Shown here one piece after another: positions 49,073 to 56,599 of a DNA stretch of 64,000 nt. The translations under genes and the position numbers were made by a program. This DNA is from Comamonas sp. BIGb0152 (GTDB lineage: Bacteria > Pseudomonadota > Gammaproteobacteria > Burkholderiales > Burkholderiaceae_C). The notes beneath the pieces were generated by a model. It saw nothing but the letters and a program-made list of their open reading frames with translations. It did no database searches and was not told where the DNA came from. Where the stretch lies: assembly GCF_024809975.1 (NCBI RefSeq), contig NZ_JANUDY010000001.1, forward strand, positions 62,001-126,000, written 5' to 3'. How positions within the stretch are numbered: the stretch's first letter is position 1; the number at the start of each line of letters is the position of its first letter.

Positions 49073-50461
49073 CTACCCACCGAGCGCCGGCAAGGTATTG
49101 AACAGCAGCACCATCAGCAGACCCACGAACGAGACGATGGACTGCACCACGGTGATCGTGCGGGTGGCCTCCCCCATGGTCATGCCAAAGGATTCCTTGA
49201 CCATCCAGAAGCCCGCATGGTTGGCGTAGTTGAAGAACAAGGAGCCGCAGCCGATCGACAAGGCCAGCAAAGGCAGGTTCAGGCTGGGGTCAGCCGCTGC
49301 CAGCGGTGCCAGCAAACCGGCTGCGCCCACGATGCCCACGGTGGCCGATCCGGTCGACACCGACAGCAGCATGGCAATCAGCCAGCCCAGCACCAGCGGC
49401 GGAAACGCAAACTGCTGCGTCATGTGCACGATGGCATCACCCACCTTGGCGCTGGTCAGCACCTGCTGGAAGGCGCCGCCGCCGGCAATGATCATGATGA
49501 TCCCGGCAATTGGCTTGAGGCTGGCGCCCAAGGTATCGCGCAGCTTTTCGGCGTCGCCGCTGCGCAGGTAGACCAAGGTGAAAGCCGCAAACAGCACGCC
49601 CAGCAGCATCGCAATCAGCGGATTGCCCAAAAAGCTGGCCACCTGCAGCAGGCCCGAGCCCTTGGGCAAGGCCATCTCGGCCAGCGCATGGGCCAGCATC
49701 AGCAGCGCGGGCAGCAAGGCAGACAGCACACCCATCGCAATGCCGGGCTGGTCCTTGCCGGCTTCGGTCTGGGTCTCGGTGAACTGGTCCAGCAGCGCCT
49801 GCTCCGGCCGGGTCGTCATGCGCGGGGTGATAAAGGCGCCATACAGCGGCCCGCCCAGCACCATCGCCGGCAAGGCCGCGAGGAAGCCATACAGCATCGT
49901 CGGGCCTACCGTGGTTTTCAGGGTGGCAATGGCAGTCAAGGGGCCAGGATGCGGCGGCACCATGCCGTGCATGGCCGCCAACGCGGCAATCACCGGCACG
50001 CCCACGTAAACATAGGCGGAGCCCTTGAAGTTCTCGCGGCTTTCCAGCTTGCGCGCCACGCTGAAGATCAGCGGCAGCATCACCACCAGGCCCACTTCGA
50101 AAAACATCGGAATCCCGATGATGAAGGCCACCAGGGTCATCGCCCAGGGAATCATCCGGTCAGAGGTATGGCGCAAGATGGCATTGGCCAAGCGCTCAGT
50201 GGTGCCCGAATCAGCCAGGATCTTGCCCAGCATGGCGCCCAGCGCAATCACCACGCCCACGGCGCCCAGGGTTTTGCCCGCGCCATTGGTGATGTTCTTG
50301 GCAATCTCGCCGGGTGCCATGCCGGTGGCAAAGCCCACGCCGATACAGACGATGAGCAAGGCCAGCAAAGGGTGCAAGCGGATGCGCGAGACAATCAGCG
50401 CGACCAGCACCAGCACGCTCACCAGGGCGGTGAGCAGCAATTGGATATCGAAATTTGACAT
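49073..50461 (-). CDS. GntP-family gluconate-type permease
   Basis: This 462-residue permease has about 12-14 membrane segments with the GntP family pattern: IALGAMLGKILADSGTTERLA (about 75-95), GIPMFFEVGLVVMLPLIFSVAR, MVPPHPGPLTAIATL, and GSATVGIVGAAGLLAP near the C terminus. GntP carriers import gluconate or related hydroxyacids such as glycerate by proton symport; the substrate is not determinable. The ATG at 50461 fits the family start. It lies 158 bp downstream of puuD in the same direction. A role in importing an oxidised product of purine breakdown is only a guess. Confidence 0.9.
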   Translation of the reverse strand: MSNFDIQLLLTALVSVLVLVALIVSRIRLHPLLALLIVCIGVGFATGMAPGEIAKNITNGAGKTLGAVGVVIALGAMLGKILADSGTTERLANAILRHTSDRMIPWAMTLVAFIIGIPMFFEVGLVVMLPLIFSVARKLESRENFKGSAYVYVGVPVIAALAAMHGMVPPHPGPLTAIATLKTTVGPTMLYGFLAALPAMVLGGPLYGAFITPRMTTRPEQALLDQFTETQTEAGKDQPGIAMGVLSALLPALLMLAHALAEMALPKGSGLLQVASFLGNPLIAMLLGVLFAAFTLVYLRSGDAEKLRDTLGASLKPIAGIIMIIAGGGAFQQVLTSAKVGDAIVHMTQQFAFPPLVLGWLIAMLLSVSTGSATVGIVGAAGLLAPLAAADPSLNLPLLALSIGCGSLFFNYANHAGFWMVKESFGMTMGEATRTITVVQSIVSFVGLLMVLLFNTLPALGG

Positions 50462-50619
50462 GCGAGAAGAGGTGGATTTGTGACACGCATCCCCGGCCGC
50501 CCATCGCAAAGAGGGGCTTGGGCATGCCCCAACCCGCGTATCCTACGCCGATCCGCAGGCCCGGGCTGTAGTCGGGCTTCGCCGCGCCGGGCGCTTGCCC
50601 AACCCCCTTGCAGCTGCCC

Positions 50620-51852
50620 TCAGGGCGCCGTCGCGGCACCTGATTCAAACCAGCGCTTGACCAGATCGCGCTCGTCCGCACTCAGCCCATCGGGGTTGCC
50701 AAAGGGCATTTTGCGCAGCAGCACCACCTGCTGGTAGATCTGCTGGGTGTGCTGGGCCACCTCGCCGGGGCTGTCGAGCTTCACATTCTTTTGCGCCAGG
50801 CCGGTGGCGCTGTGGCACAGCACGCAATGCTGGGCAAACACCTTGGCCACCTCGCCATAGGGCACGGCGCCGGCGGCGGGCTGGCTGGCGGGAGCGGCCG
50901 TGGCCGCCACGGCCGGCTTGGGGCCGGGCCGCAGCCAGGCGATCACACCCAAAATTACCAGTACCCCTATCAGCGCATAAGGCCAGGGGTGCTTGTTGCG
51001 GCCGAGCTTGTGGCCATGGCGCAGCACAAAGAACTGGCGAATGGCCGCACCGGCAAACATCATGCCGATCAGCACCAGCCAGTTGTACTTCTGGTTGTAG
51101 AGCCAGCCATAGTGGTTGGACAGCATCGCAAACAGCACCGGCAAGGTGAAATAGGTGTTGTGCACACTGCGCTGCTTGCCGCGCTTGCCGTAGATGGGGT
51201 CGACCGGGTCGCCGTTCTTCAGCGCCCGCACCACGGTGCGCTGGCCCGGGATGATCCAGAAGAACACGTTGGCGCTCATCGAGGTGGCCAGCATCGCGCC
51301 CATCAGCAAGAAGGCTGCCTGGCCCGGAAAAATATGGCAGGCCAGGTAAGCGGCGATGCAGACCAGCACCAGCACCATCGCACCCACAATCGCGTCGCCA
51401 TGCTTTTTAAAGCCAAAGACGCGGCAGATGCCGTCATACAGCAGCCAGAAGACCGCCAGAAAGCTCAGCGCCGCGAACACCGCCAGCGGCGCGCTCATCG
51501 CATTCGGGTCGGCCGGGTTGACCAGGTAGATATTGGCGTTCCACAGGTAAGACACCGTCAACAGCGCAAAGCCGGACAGCCAGGTGGTGTAACTCTCCCA
51601 GTAGAACCAGTGCAGGTGGTCCGGCAGCTTGGGCGGGGAGACATTGAACTTCACCGGGTGGTAGAAGCCCCCGCCATGCACGGCCCACAACTCACCGCTG
51701 ACGCCCTGCTTTTTCAGGTCCTCGTCTTCCGGCGGGGTCAGGCTGCTGTCCAGAAACACAAAGTAGAACGACGAGCCCACCCAGGCAATGGCTGTGATCA
51801 CATGCAGCCAGCGCAACAACAGGTTCGCCCAATCGAGGATATAGCCTTCCAT
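50620..51852 (-). CDS. puuD: Membrane urate hydroxylase with cytochrome c domain
   Basis: PuuD oxidises urate to 5-hydroxyisourate and passes electrons to the respiratory chain instead of making hydrogen peroxide. The 410-residue protein has eight predicted membrane helices (about residues 8-310) carrying conserved His residues (LRWLHVITAIAWVGSSF, HGGGFYHPVKF, HWFYWESYTTW). A C-terminal cytochrome c module follows with the haem attachment site Cys343, Cys346 and His347 and a possible axial Met in RKMPFGNP. The ATG at 51852 has AAGGA nine bases upstream. It starts the urate pathway that uraH, the uraD fusion and puuE continue. Confidence 0.92.
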   Translation of the reverse strand: MEGYILDWANLLLRWLHVITAIAWVGSSFYFVFLDSSLTPPEDEDLKKQGVSGELWAVHGGGFYHPVKFNVSPPKLPDHLHWFYWESYTTWLSGFALLTVSYLWNANIYLVNPADPNAMSAPLAVFAALSFLAVFWLLYDGICRVFGFKKHGDAIVGAMVLVLVCIAAYLACHIFPGQAAFLLMGAMLATSMSANVFFWIIPGQRTVVRALKNGDPVDPIYGKRGKQRSVHNTYFTLPVLFAMLSNHYGWLYNQKYNWLVLIGMMFAGAAIRQFFVLRHGHKLGRNKHPWPYALIGVLVILGVIAWLRPGPKPAVAATAAPASQPAAGAVPYGEVAKVFAQHCVLCHSATGLAQKNVKLDSPGEVAQHTQQIYQQVVLLRKMPFGNPDGLSADERDLVKRWFESGAATAP

Positions 51853-52049
51853 TGCTCTCATCCTTGGCAGCGTGGGGGCTGCCAGTGCAAGGGAGGGGGT
51901 TGTACCCCGCTCTCCTCGTCAAGACACCAGCAGTTGGATGCTGGCGACTTGTTGAACCTGCTCACCACGGCGGGCGATCTGAGCAGCAGACAGGCCGCAA
52001 TCCACAGCCATCATCGTCATGACCGGGGCACCGCTGCGACCTTTTGTAG

Positions 52050-52065
52050 ACTTAAAGTGTATGCA
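52050..52065 (-). promoter_or_regulatory. Degenerate TGTATACA-type site upstream of puuD
   Basis: On the minus strand TGCATACACTTTAAGT (52065-52050) matches 13 of 16 bases of the TGTATACACTTTTTGT shared by the sites at 54861 and 59813. It lies about 200 bp before the puuD start, in the 300-bp gap 51853-52152. Nothing else was recognised in that gap except a 33-codon minus-strand frame of doubtful value. Confidence 0.45.
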
Positions 52066-52152
52066 ATTTCTGCCGCCCGTTGGTCGGCAAAAAGCCGCAA
52101 GTCCCCTAGATAAAACCCTGATGCAATGCAGCAAAAGCGGAGGCGGCGCCGC

Positions 52153-52968
52153 TCAGCCTTGCAGGTGTTGCAGCAACTGGGCAGCCACCGCTATCGCAAT
52201 CACCTCCGGCGCCTTGCCCTGGATGCCGGGCACGCCAATCGGGCAAGTGATGCGGGCAAACTCATCGTCGGCAAAACCCCGTTCGGCCAACCGGTGTGCA
52301 AAGCTGGCGCGCTTGGTGGCGCTGCCGATCAGCCCGATCAGGTTCAGATCACCATGGTCGCGCTGGCGCTGCAGGCAGGCCTGGGTGATCCGCAGATCCT
52401 GCTGGTGGTCGTGGGTGAGGATGAACACACTGCTGCCTGGGGCCAGATCTGTCACCGCCCTCTCGATGGGGTCGGAATACTCGGCCTGCACATGGGACGG
52501 CAGCTCGGGCGGAAACAGCGCCTCGCGGCTGTCCACCCAGGTGATGTGCAAAGGCAGGTTGCTCAGCACCTGCACCAAGGCTGCGCCTACATGCCCTGCC
52601 CCGAACACCGCCACCGGGCTGCAATCGGGGGCCAGGCGCTGCGCCAGGGGCTCGCTGTCGGCCTGCGCAATGCGCTGAAAACGCAGCTGCACCGCACCGC
52701 CGCAGCACTGACCCAGCCGGGGGCCCAGCGCAAAACGCTCGCTCAAAGGCGCGCCACCGCTGGCCAGCAGCTCGCGTGCCTTGCTGGCCGCCAGCCACTC
52801 CAGGTGGCCGCCGCCAATCGTGCCCAACTGGTCCTGGGCAAACACGGCCATCCAGGCACCGGCATCGCGCGGTGCTGATCCCTGTGTAGACTCCACCTGT
52901 ACCAGACAGGCATCCTGCGTCGCGAGGCGCCCCAACAATTGCTGTAGTACCGGCATGCCTTGTTCCAT
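52153..52968 (-). CDS. xdhC: Xanthine dehydrogenase accessory protein XdhC
   Basis: XdhC carries the molybdenum cofactor, helps its sulfuration, and inserts it into xanthine dehydrogenase. The 271-residue protein has an N-terminal CoxI-like domain (VESTQGSAPRDAGAWMAV; GTIGGGHLEW; FALGPRLGQCCGGAVQLRF with the paired Cys) and a C-terminal Rossmann domain (VAVFGAGHVGAALVQVL, then ILTHDHQQDLRI, LIGLIGSATKRASFAHRLAERG). The ATG at 52968 is the likely start. The XdhA and XdhB subunits are not encoded in this window. Its place upstream of puuD fits xanthine to urate to hydroxyisourate order. Confidence 0.93.
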   Translation of the reverse strand: MEQGMPVLQQLLGRLATQDACLVQVESTQGSAPRDAGAWMAVFAQDQLGTIGGGHLEWLAASKARELLASGGAPLSERFALGPRLGQCCGGAVQLRFQRIAQADSEPLAQRLAPDCSPVAVFGAGHVGAALVQVLSNLPLHITWVDSREALFPPELPSHVQAEYSDPIERAVTDLAPGSSVFILTHDHQQDLRITQACLQRQRDHGDLNLIGLIGSATKRASFAHRLAERGFADDEFARITCPIGVPGIQGKAPEVIAIAVAAQLLQHLQG

Positions 52969-53020
52969 GATGAAAATACGGCCTGCCGTGCTGCACAGCC
53001 GCAATAGACAGATTTGTACC

Positions 53021-53602
53021 ATGAGCGATCGACCACCCACCTCCTTGCTGTCACGCCTTTGGCATACGCTTTTTCGTATACCGCCCAGGGCGCCAGCGCC
53101 TGCACCTGCACAGGCATCGGCAAACGCCGCGACCCAGACGCTTGACCGAGATTCAGAGGGTGATATTGCCCTCCGCCACACCGAGTTGCCAGACCGGCGC
53201 AGTCCCCTTGCGCGCACCGACGGCGCACAAGAAGAGGCTCCCGGCACGGACGGCAACCCCGCCGATGAAGAGGCCTACCGCAAGCACTGTGCCCAGCACC
53301 TGTATGCCCGCTACCCCGAGCGCATCTACCCGGGCATGCTGCCGCCCATGCTCTATGCCATCGGGGTGCTGGAGCTGCTGCTCGATGAAGACGGCCAGAT
53401 CCAGGAGCTGAACTGGATGCGCGAGCCCGCACAGGCGCAAGAGGTACCAGCCCTGATTGAGGCACTGGTGCGGGCGGCGGCGCCGTTCCCCGCCCCCACG
53501 CACCTGGCCGACGGCGAGGTCATGGTCTCTTACACCGATACCTGGCTGTGGGATGCATCCGGCCAGTTCCAGCTGCACACCTTGAGCGAAGGCCAGCGCT
53601 GA
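53021..53602 (+). CDS. Hypothetical protein with a TonB C-terminal-like domain
   Basis: This 193-residue protein is divergent from xdhC. The N-terminal 85 residues are Pro/Ala- and charge-rich and probably disordered. The C-terminal part (about 90-165: YARYPERIYPGMLPPMLYAIGVLELLLDEDG, then QIQELNWMREPA and LIEALVRAAAPFPAP) follows the strand-helix-strand layout of the TonB C-terminal domain, including the terminal aromatic-Pro element. There is no membrane anchor or signal peptide, so it is not a normal energy transducer. Function unknown. The start at 53021 is 52 bp from the xdhC start, so the promoters overlap. Confidence 0.6.
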   Translation: MSDRPPTSLLSRLWHTLFRIPPRAPAPAPAQASANAATQTLDRDSEGDIALRHTELPDRRSPLARTDGAQEEAPGTDGNPADEEAYRKHCAQHLYARYPERIYPGMLPPMLYAIGVLELLLDEDGQIQELNWMREPAQAQEVPALIEALVRAAAPFPAPTHLADGEVMVSYTDTWLWDASGQFQLHTLSEGQR

Positions 53603-53622
53603 GGGCCAGCCAAAGCCAGGCG

Positions 53623-53648
53623 CAAAAAAACCGGCCTGCTGGCCGGTT
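53623..53648 (-). terminator. Terminator of the YSC84-like lipoprotein gene
   Basis: On the minus strand ACCGGCC-agca-GGCCGGT is followed by TTTTTTGCG, 27 bp after the stop at 53675. Confidence 0.9.
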
Positions 53649-53674
53649 CCTGTTCAAAGCCCTAAGGCCTTGTC

Positions 53675-54259
53675 TTATTCCTTGATACGGGTGATCTTCG
53701 CACCTTGCAAGGACACGCCAGCTTCCAGGCCGGCATTGTTCAGCACAAAGCTGGTCACAGGGGCTTGGGCCGACGTGGTGTCGACGCTGCCATTGGCGCC
53801 TATACGGCCAGCGGCCACGGTGGCATCTGCGCCCACCGACCAGCCATTGCTCTGGCGGAATTTCTCCAGCGCCTCTGTCGTGTTGAACACATAGATGACC
53901 GCCTTGGACTGGCCACCGGCCTGCCAGCCAATCGACGCGCCGGTCGTGCTGTAGTAGCTGTCGCTGCGGTTGCCAACGCGCAGCACGCCACGGCCATGCT
54001 CCACCCCGATCACAAAGCTGCCGCCAATGACCGACGGGAACACCAGCACACCCTTGGAGCGGGCCACCAGCTCCTTGGAACCCGGCGCCGTCTGGTACAG
54101 GCGCTCCAGCGCTGCATTGGTACGCGCATCCACCGACGTCTCATCGGCGCGTGGCGCATTGTTGGTGTCAGGCTTGGTGACCGTGCAGGCCGCCATCGAC
54201 AGAGCTCCCGCAACCACCGCAGCAGCTACACCCAGGGTGCGCATAGAAAAACGTTGCAT
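53675..54259 (-). CDS. YSC84-related lipoprotein
   Basis: This 194-residue protein has a signal peptide and lipobox SMAAC with Cys25. It is followed by the YSC84/Ysc84actin-binding-like domain: RTNAALERLYQTAPGSKELVARSKGVLVFPSVI (about 44-76), GGSFVIGVEHGRGVL, ASIGWQAGGQSKAVIYVF, and VDTTSAQAPVTSFVLNNAGLEAGVSLQGAKITRI at the C terminus. The fold is shared with eukaryotic lipid-binding SYLF proteins; bacterial versions are envelope lipoproteins of unknown role. AAGGAG precedes the ATG at 54259. It is monocistronic and unrelated to the urate genes around it. Confidence 0.86.
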   Translation of the reverse strand: MQRFSMRTLGVAAAVVAGALSMAACTVTKPDTNNAPRADETSVDARTNAALERLYQTAPGSKELVARSKGVLVFPSVIGGSFVIGVEHGRGVLRVGNRSDSYYSTTGASIGWQAGGQSKAVIYVFNTTEALEKFRQSNGWSVGADATVAAGRIGANGSVDTTSAQAPVTSFVLNNAGLEAGVSLQGAKITRIKE

Positions 54260-54454
54260 ACCTACTCCTTTTGATCTGGTGTTATTTCGATCAGGTTTGC
54301 CCCGCCATGGATACAGCGGCGCACCTAGGAGCAGATAGTAGCCACACCTGGTGACGCTGGCAGGCCGCAGATACAACTTGCGGCTTCGGCCTACAGTTTT
54401 GGCGATGCGTGCTTGAGACAGGTCAAGGCTCGCCACCGCAGCAGGCCAGCGGCC

Positions 54455-54805
54455 TCAAGACCCCCGATACGTCGAATAGCTCCAAGGACTCACCAGCAGC
54501 GGCACGTGGTAGTGCTGGTCGGCATGGGCCACGCCAAAATCCAAATTCACCTGGTTCAGAAAGTTGGGGCTGGGCAGCTCCACGCCCTTGGCGGCAAAGT
54601 AGGCCGCCACTTCAAAGCTCAGGCGGTAGGTGCCGGGGCGCAAGGTCGCGTTGTCAAACAAGGGGGTTTGGGTGCGGCCGTCGTGGTTCAGGGTTTCGCG
54701 GCGGATCAGGCGCAGCTCGCCGCCGTCGGTGGCGTACAGCGCGATGTCCATGCCCGCAGCGGGGCAGCCGTGCATGGTGTCAAGAACGTGGGTGCTCAGG
54801 CCCAT
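54455..54805 (-). CDS. uraH: 5-hydroxyisourate hydrolase
   Basis: UraH is the transthyretin-like enzyme that opens 5-hydroxyisourate to OHCU, the second step after urate oxidation. The 116-residue protein has the N-terminal LSTHVLD with catalytic His6, GRTQTPLF with the catalytic Arg region, HYHVPLLVSPWSYSTYRGS with the second His, and the defining C-terminal YRGS tetrapeptide. It is cytoplasmic and normally tetrameric. It is divergent from the GntR regulator gene; a perfect palindromic operator (54856-54873) lies between them, about 50 bp from its ATG. Confidence 0.95.
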   Translation of the reverse strand: MGLSTHVLDTMHGCPAAGMDIALYATDGGELRLIRRETLNHDGRTQTPLFDNATLRPGTYRLSFEVAAYFAAKGVELPSPNFLNQVNLDFGVAHADQHYHVPLLVSPWSYSTYRGS

Positions 54806-54855
54806 AGGTAAATCTCCTGATGATTCTGGGTAAGATCGGACTGGTGATGTGCACT

Positions 54856-54873
54856 AAAAGTGTATACACTTTT
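54856..54873. promoter_or_regulatory. Palindromic operator between uraH and the GntR regulator
   Basis: AAAAGTGTATACACTTTT is an 18-bp perfect palindrome centred on TGTATACA, 25 bp before the regulator ATG and 51 bp before the uraH ATG. Sixteen bases from its centre (TGTATACACTTTTTGT) are identical before the permease gene at 59813. It is the likely binding site of the GntR protein. Confidence 0.8.
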
Positions 54874-54897
54874 TGTCATTAGGCCTACTATCCTGAC

Positions 54898-55575
54898 ATG
54901 GAATCCACCTCAACGTCCACCATCGCCCAAGCCCTCACCCGTGCCATCGTCGAGCACCGGTTGCTGCCGGGCACCAAGCTGGCCGAGCAAAAGCTCGCGG
55001 ACCATTTTGGCGTATCGCGCACCTTGGTGCGGCAGGCGCTGTTTCAGCTGTCGCAAAACCACCTGGTCACCCTGGAGCCCGCACGCGGCGCCTTTGTGTC
55101 CACCCCTTCGGTGACCGAAGCACGCCAGGTGTTTGCCGTGCGCAAGATGCTCGAAGCGCAGATGACCCGCAGCTTTGTCGAAACCGTCACACCCAAACAG
55201 ATCAAGGTCTTGCGCGAGCATGTGCGGCAAGAAGCCGCTGCCGTGCACCGTGCCGATGTCACCGAGCGCACCGAGCTGCTGGGCGACTTCCATGTGCGCA
55301 TGGCTGAGCTGATGGGCAACGATGTGCTGGCCCAGCTGCTGGGCGATCTGATCTCACGCTGCGCGTTGATCACCCTGATGTACCAGTCGGCCAGCGCCGC
55401 CGCCCATTCGCACGAGGAGCACGAAGAGATTGTGCAGGCCCTCGCCCGCAAGGATGCCGAAGGCGCGGTGCAACTGATGATCGCGCACCTGGAGCATGTG
55501 GAGCAAGGCCTGCAGTTCGAACGCGAGATTCCCAGCAACGATTTATCCATGGCTCTGTCCTCGATCACGCTATGA
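54898..55575 (+). CDS. GntR/FadR-family regulator of urate catabolism
   Basis: This 225-residue regulator has a winged helix (about 10-72: ALTRAIVEHRLLPGTKLAEQ, VSRTLVRQALFQL, HLVTLEPARGAFV) and a helical FCD domain (about 80-215) with His residues in HVRMAELMGND and HEEHEEIVQAL that can hold a metal and a carboxylate ligand. It is the first gene of the allantoin operon and overlaps puuE by four bases. The palindrome 25 bp before its start and the related sites upstream of the permease and puuD suggest that it represses the whole locus until a purine intermediate binds. Confidence 0.88.
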   Translation: MESTSTSTIAQALTRAIVEHRLLPGTKLAEQKLADHFGVSRTLVRQALFQLSQNHLVTLEPARGAFVSTPSVTEARQVFAVRKMLEAQMTRSFVETVTPKQIKVLREHVRQEAAAVHRADVTERTELLGDFHVRMAELMGNDVLAQLLGDLISRCALITLMYQSASAAAHSHEEHEEIVQALARKDAEGAVQLMIAHLEHVEQGLQFEREIPSNDLSMALSSITL

Positions 55576-56531
55576 CCTACGACGCTACCACCCCCTACCC
55601 CCGCGACCTGATTGGCTACGGCCGCGATGTGCCCCATGCCCAATGGCCCCAGGGCGCACGCATTGCGGTGCAGTTTGTGCTGAACTACGAGGAAGGCGGC
55701 GAAAACCATGTGCTGCATGGCGACCCGGGCAGCGAGCAGTTCCTCTCGGAGATGTTCAACCCGGCCTCCTACCCCGACCGCCACATGAGCATGGATGGCA
55801 TCTATGAATACGGCTCGCGCGCTGGTGTGTGGCGCCTGCTGCGCGAATTTGAAAAGCGCGGCCTGCCGCTGACGGTGTTTGGCGTGGCCACGGCCTTGCA
55901 GCGCCACCGCGAGCTGGCCCAGGCGTTCTCCGATCTGGGCCATGAGGTGGCCTGCCACGGCCTCAAGTGGGTGCATTACCAAAATACGCCTGAAGAGGTC
56001 GAGCGCGCCCATATGCAGCAGGCGATGGACATCTTCCACAGCCTCTACGGCAGCCGCAGCACGCACGGCCTAGGTTGGTACACCGGCCGCGACAGCCCCA
56101 ACACCCACCGCCTGGTGGCCGATTTGGGCGGCTTTGCGTACGACAGCGACTACTACGGCGACGACCTGCCCTTCTGGATGAAGGTGGGCAAAAGCGATGG
56201 CACGGCTGCCCACCAGCTGATCCTGCCCTATACCTTGGACTGCAACGACATGCGCTTTGCGCTGCCCCAGGGCTACTCGCACGCCGATCCCTTCTTCCAG
56301 TACTTGAAGGACAGCTTTGATGTGCTGTATGCCGAAGGCGACCCGGCCGGCGAGAACCGCCCCAAGATGATGAGCATCGGCATGCACTGCCGCTTGCTGG
56401 GCCGCCCGGGCCGCATCACCGCCCTGCAGCGCTTTTTGGACCATATCCAACAGCACCAGAACGTCTGGGTCTGCAAGCGCATCGATATTGCCCGCCACTG
56501 GGCCCAGCACTTTCCCGCCCCCACGCTTTGA
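55572..56531 (+). CDS. puuE: Cofactor-independent allantoinase
   Basis: PuuE hydrolyses (S)-allantoin to allantoate and belongs to the polysaccharide-deacetylase fold, unlike the metallo-dependent AllB. The 319-residue protein has PRDLIGYGRDVPHAQWPQGARIAVQFVLNYEEGGENHVLHGD at the N terminus, MDGIYEYGSRAGVWRLLREF, and CHGLKWVHYQ. FWMKVGKSDGTAAHQLILPYTLDCNDMRF and MMSIGMHCRLLGRPGRI in the C-terminal part are PuuE-specific. The start overlaps the regulator stop (ATGA). The uraD fusion gene follows after 68 bp. Confidence 0.93.
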   Translation: MTYDATTPYPRDLIGYGRDVPHAQWPQGARIAVQFVLNYEEGGENHVLHGDPGSEQFLSEMFNPASYPDRHMSMDGIYEYGSRAGVWRLLREFEKRGLPLTVFGVATALQRHRELAQAFSDLGHEVACHGLKWVHYQNTPEEVERAHMQQAMDIFHSLYGSRSTHGLGWYTGRDSPNTHRLVADLGGFAYDSDYYGDDLPFWMKVGKSDGTAAHQLILPYTLDCNDMRFALPQGYSHADPFFQYLKDSFDVLYAEGDPAGENRPKMMSIGMHCRLLGRPGRITALQRFLDHIQQHQNVWVCKRIDIARHWAQHFPAPTL

Positions 56532-56599
56532 AAGATGACACAGCGCCACGCCGGAGCGAAGAGAAGCGCTAGCACTCCATCCATTCGATAGGAAACACC

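Noticed and set aside
51919..52020. A 33-codon minus-strand frame between xdhC and puuD
   Set aside because: It reads somewhat like protein (MTMMAVDCGLSAAQIARR), but it has no ribosome-binding site or recognised relative. It may be a gene remnant or chance.
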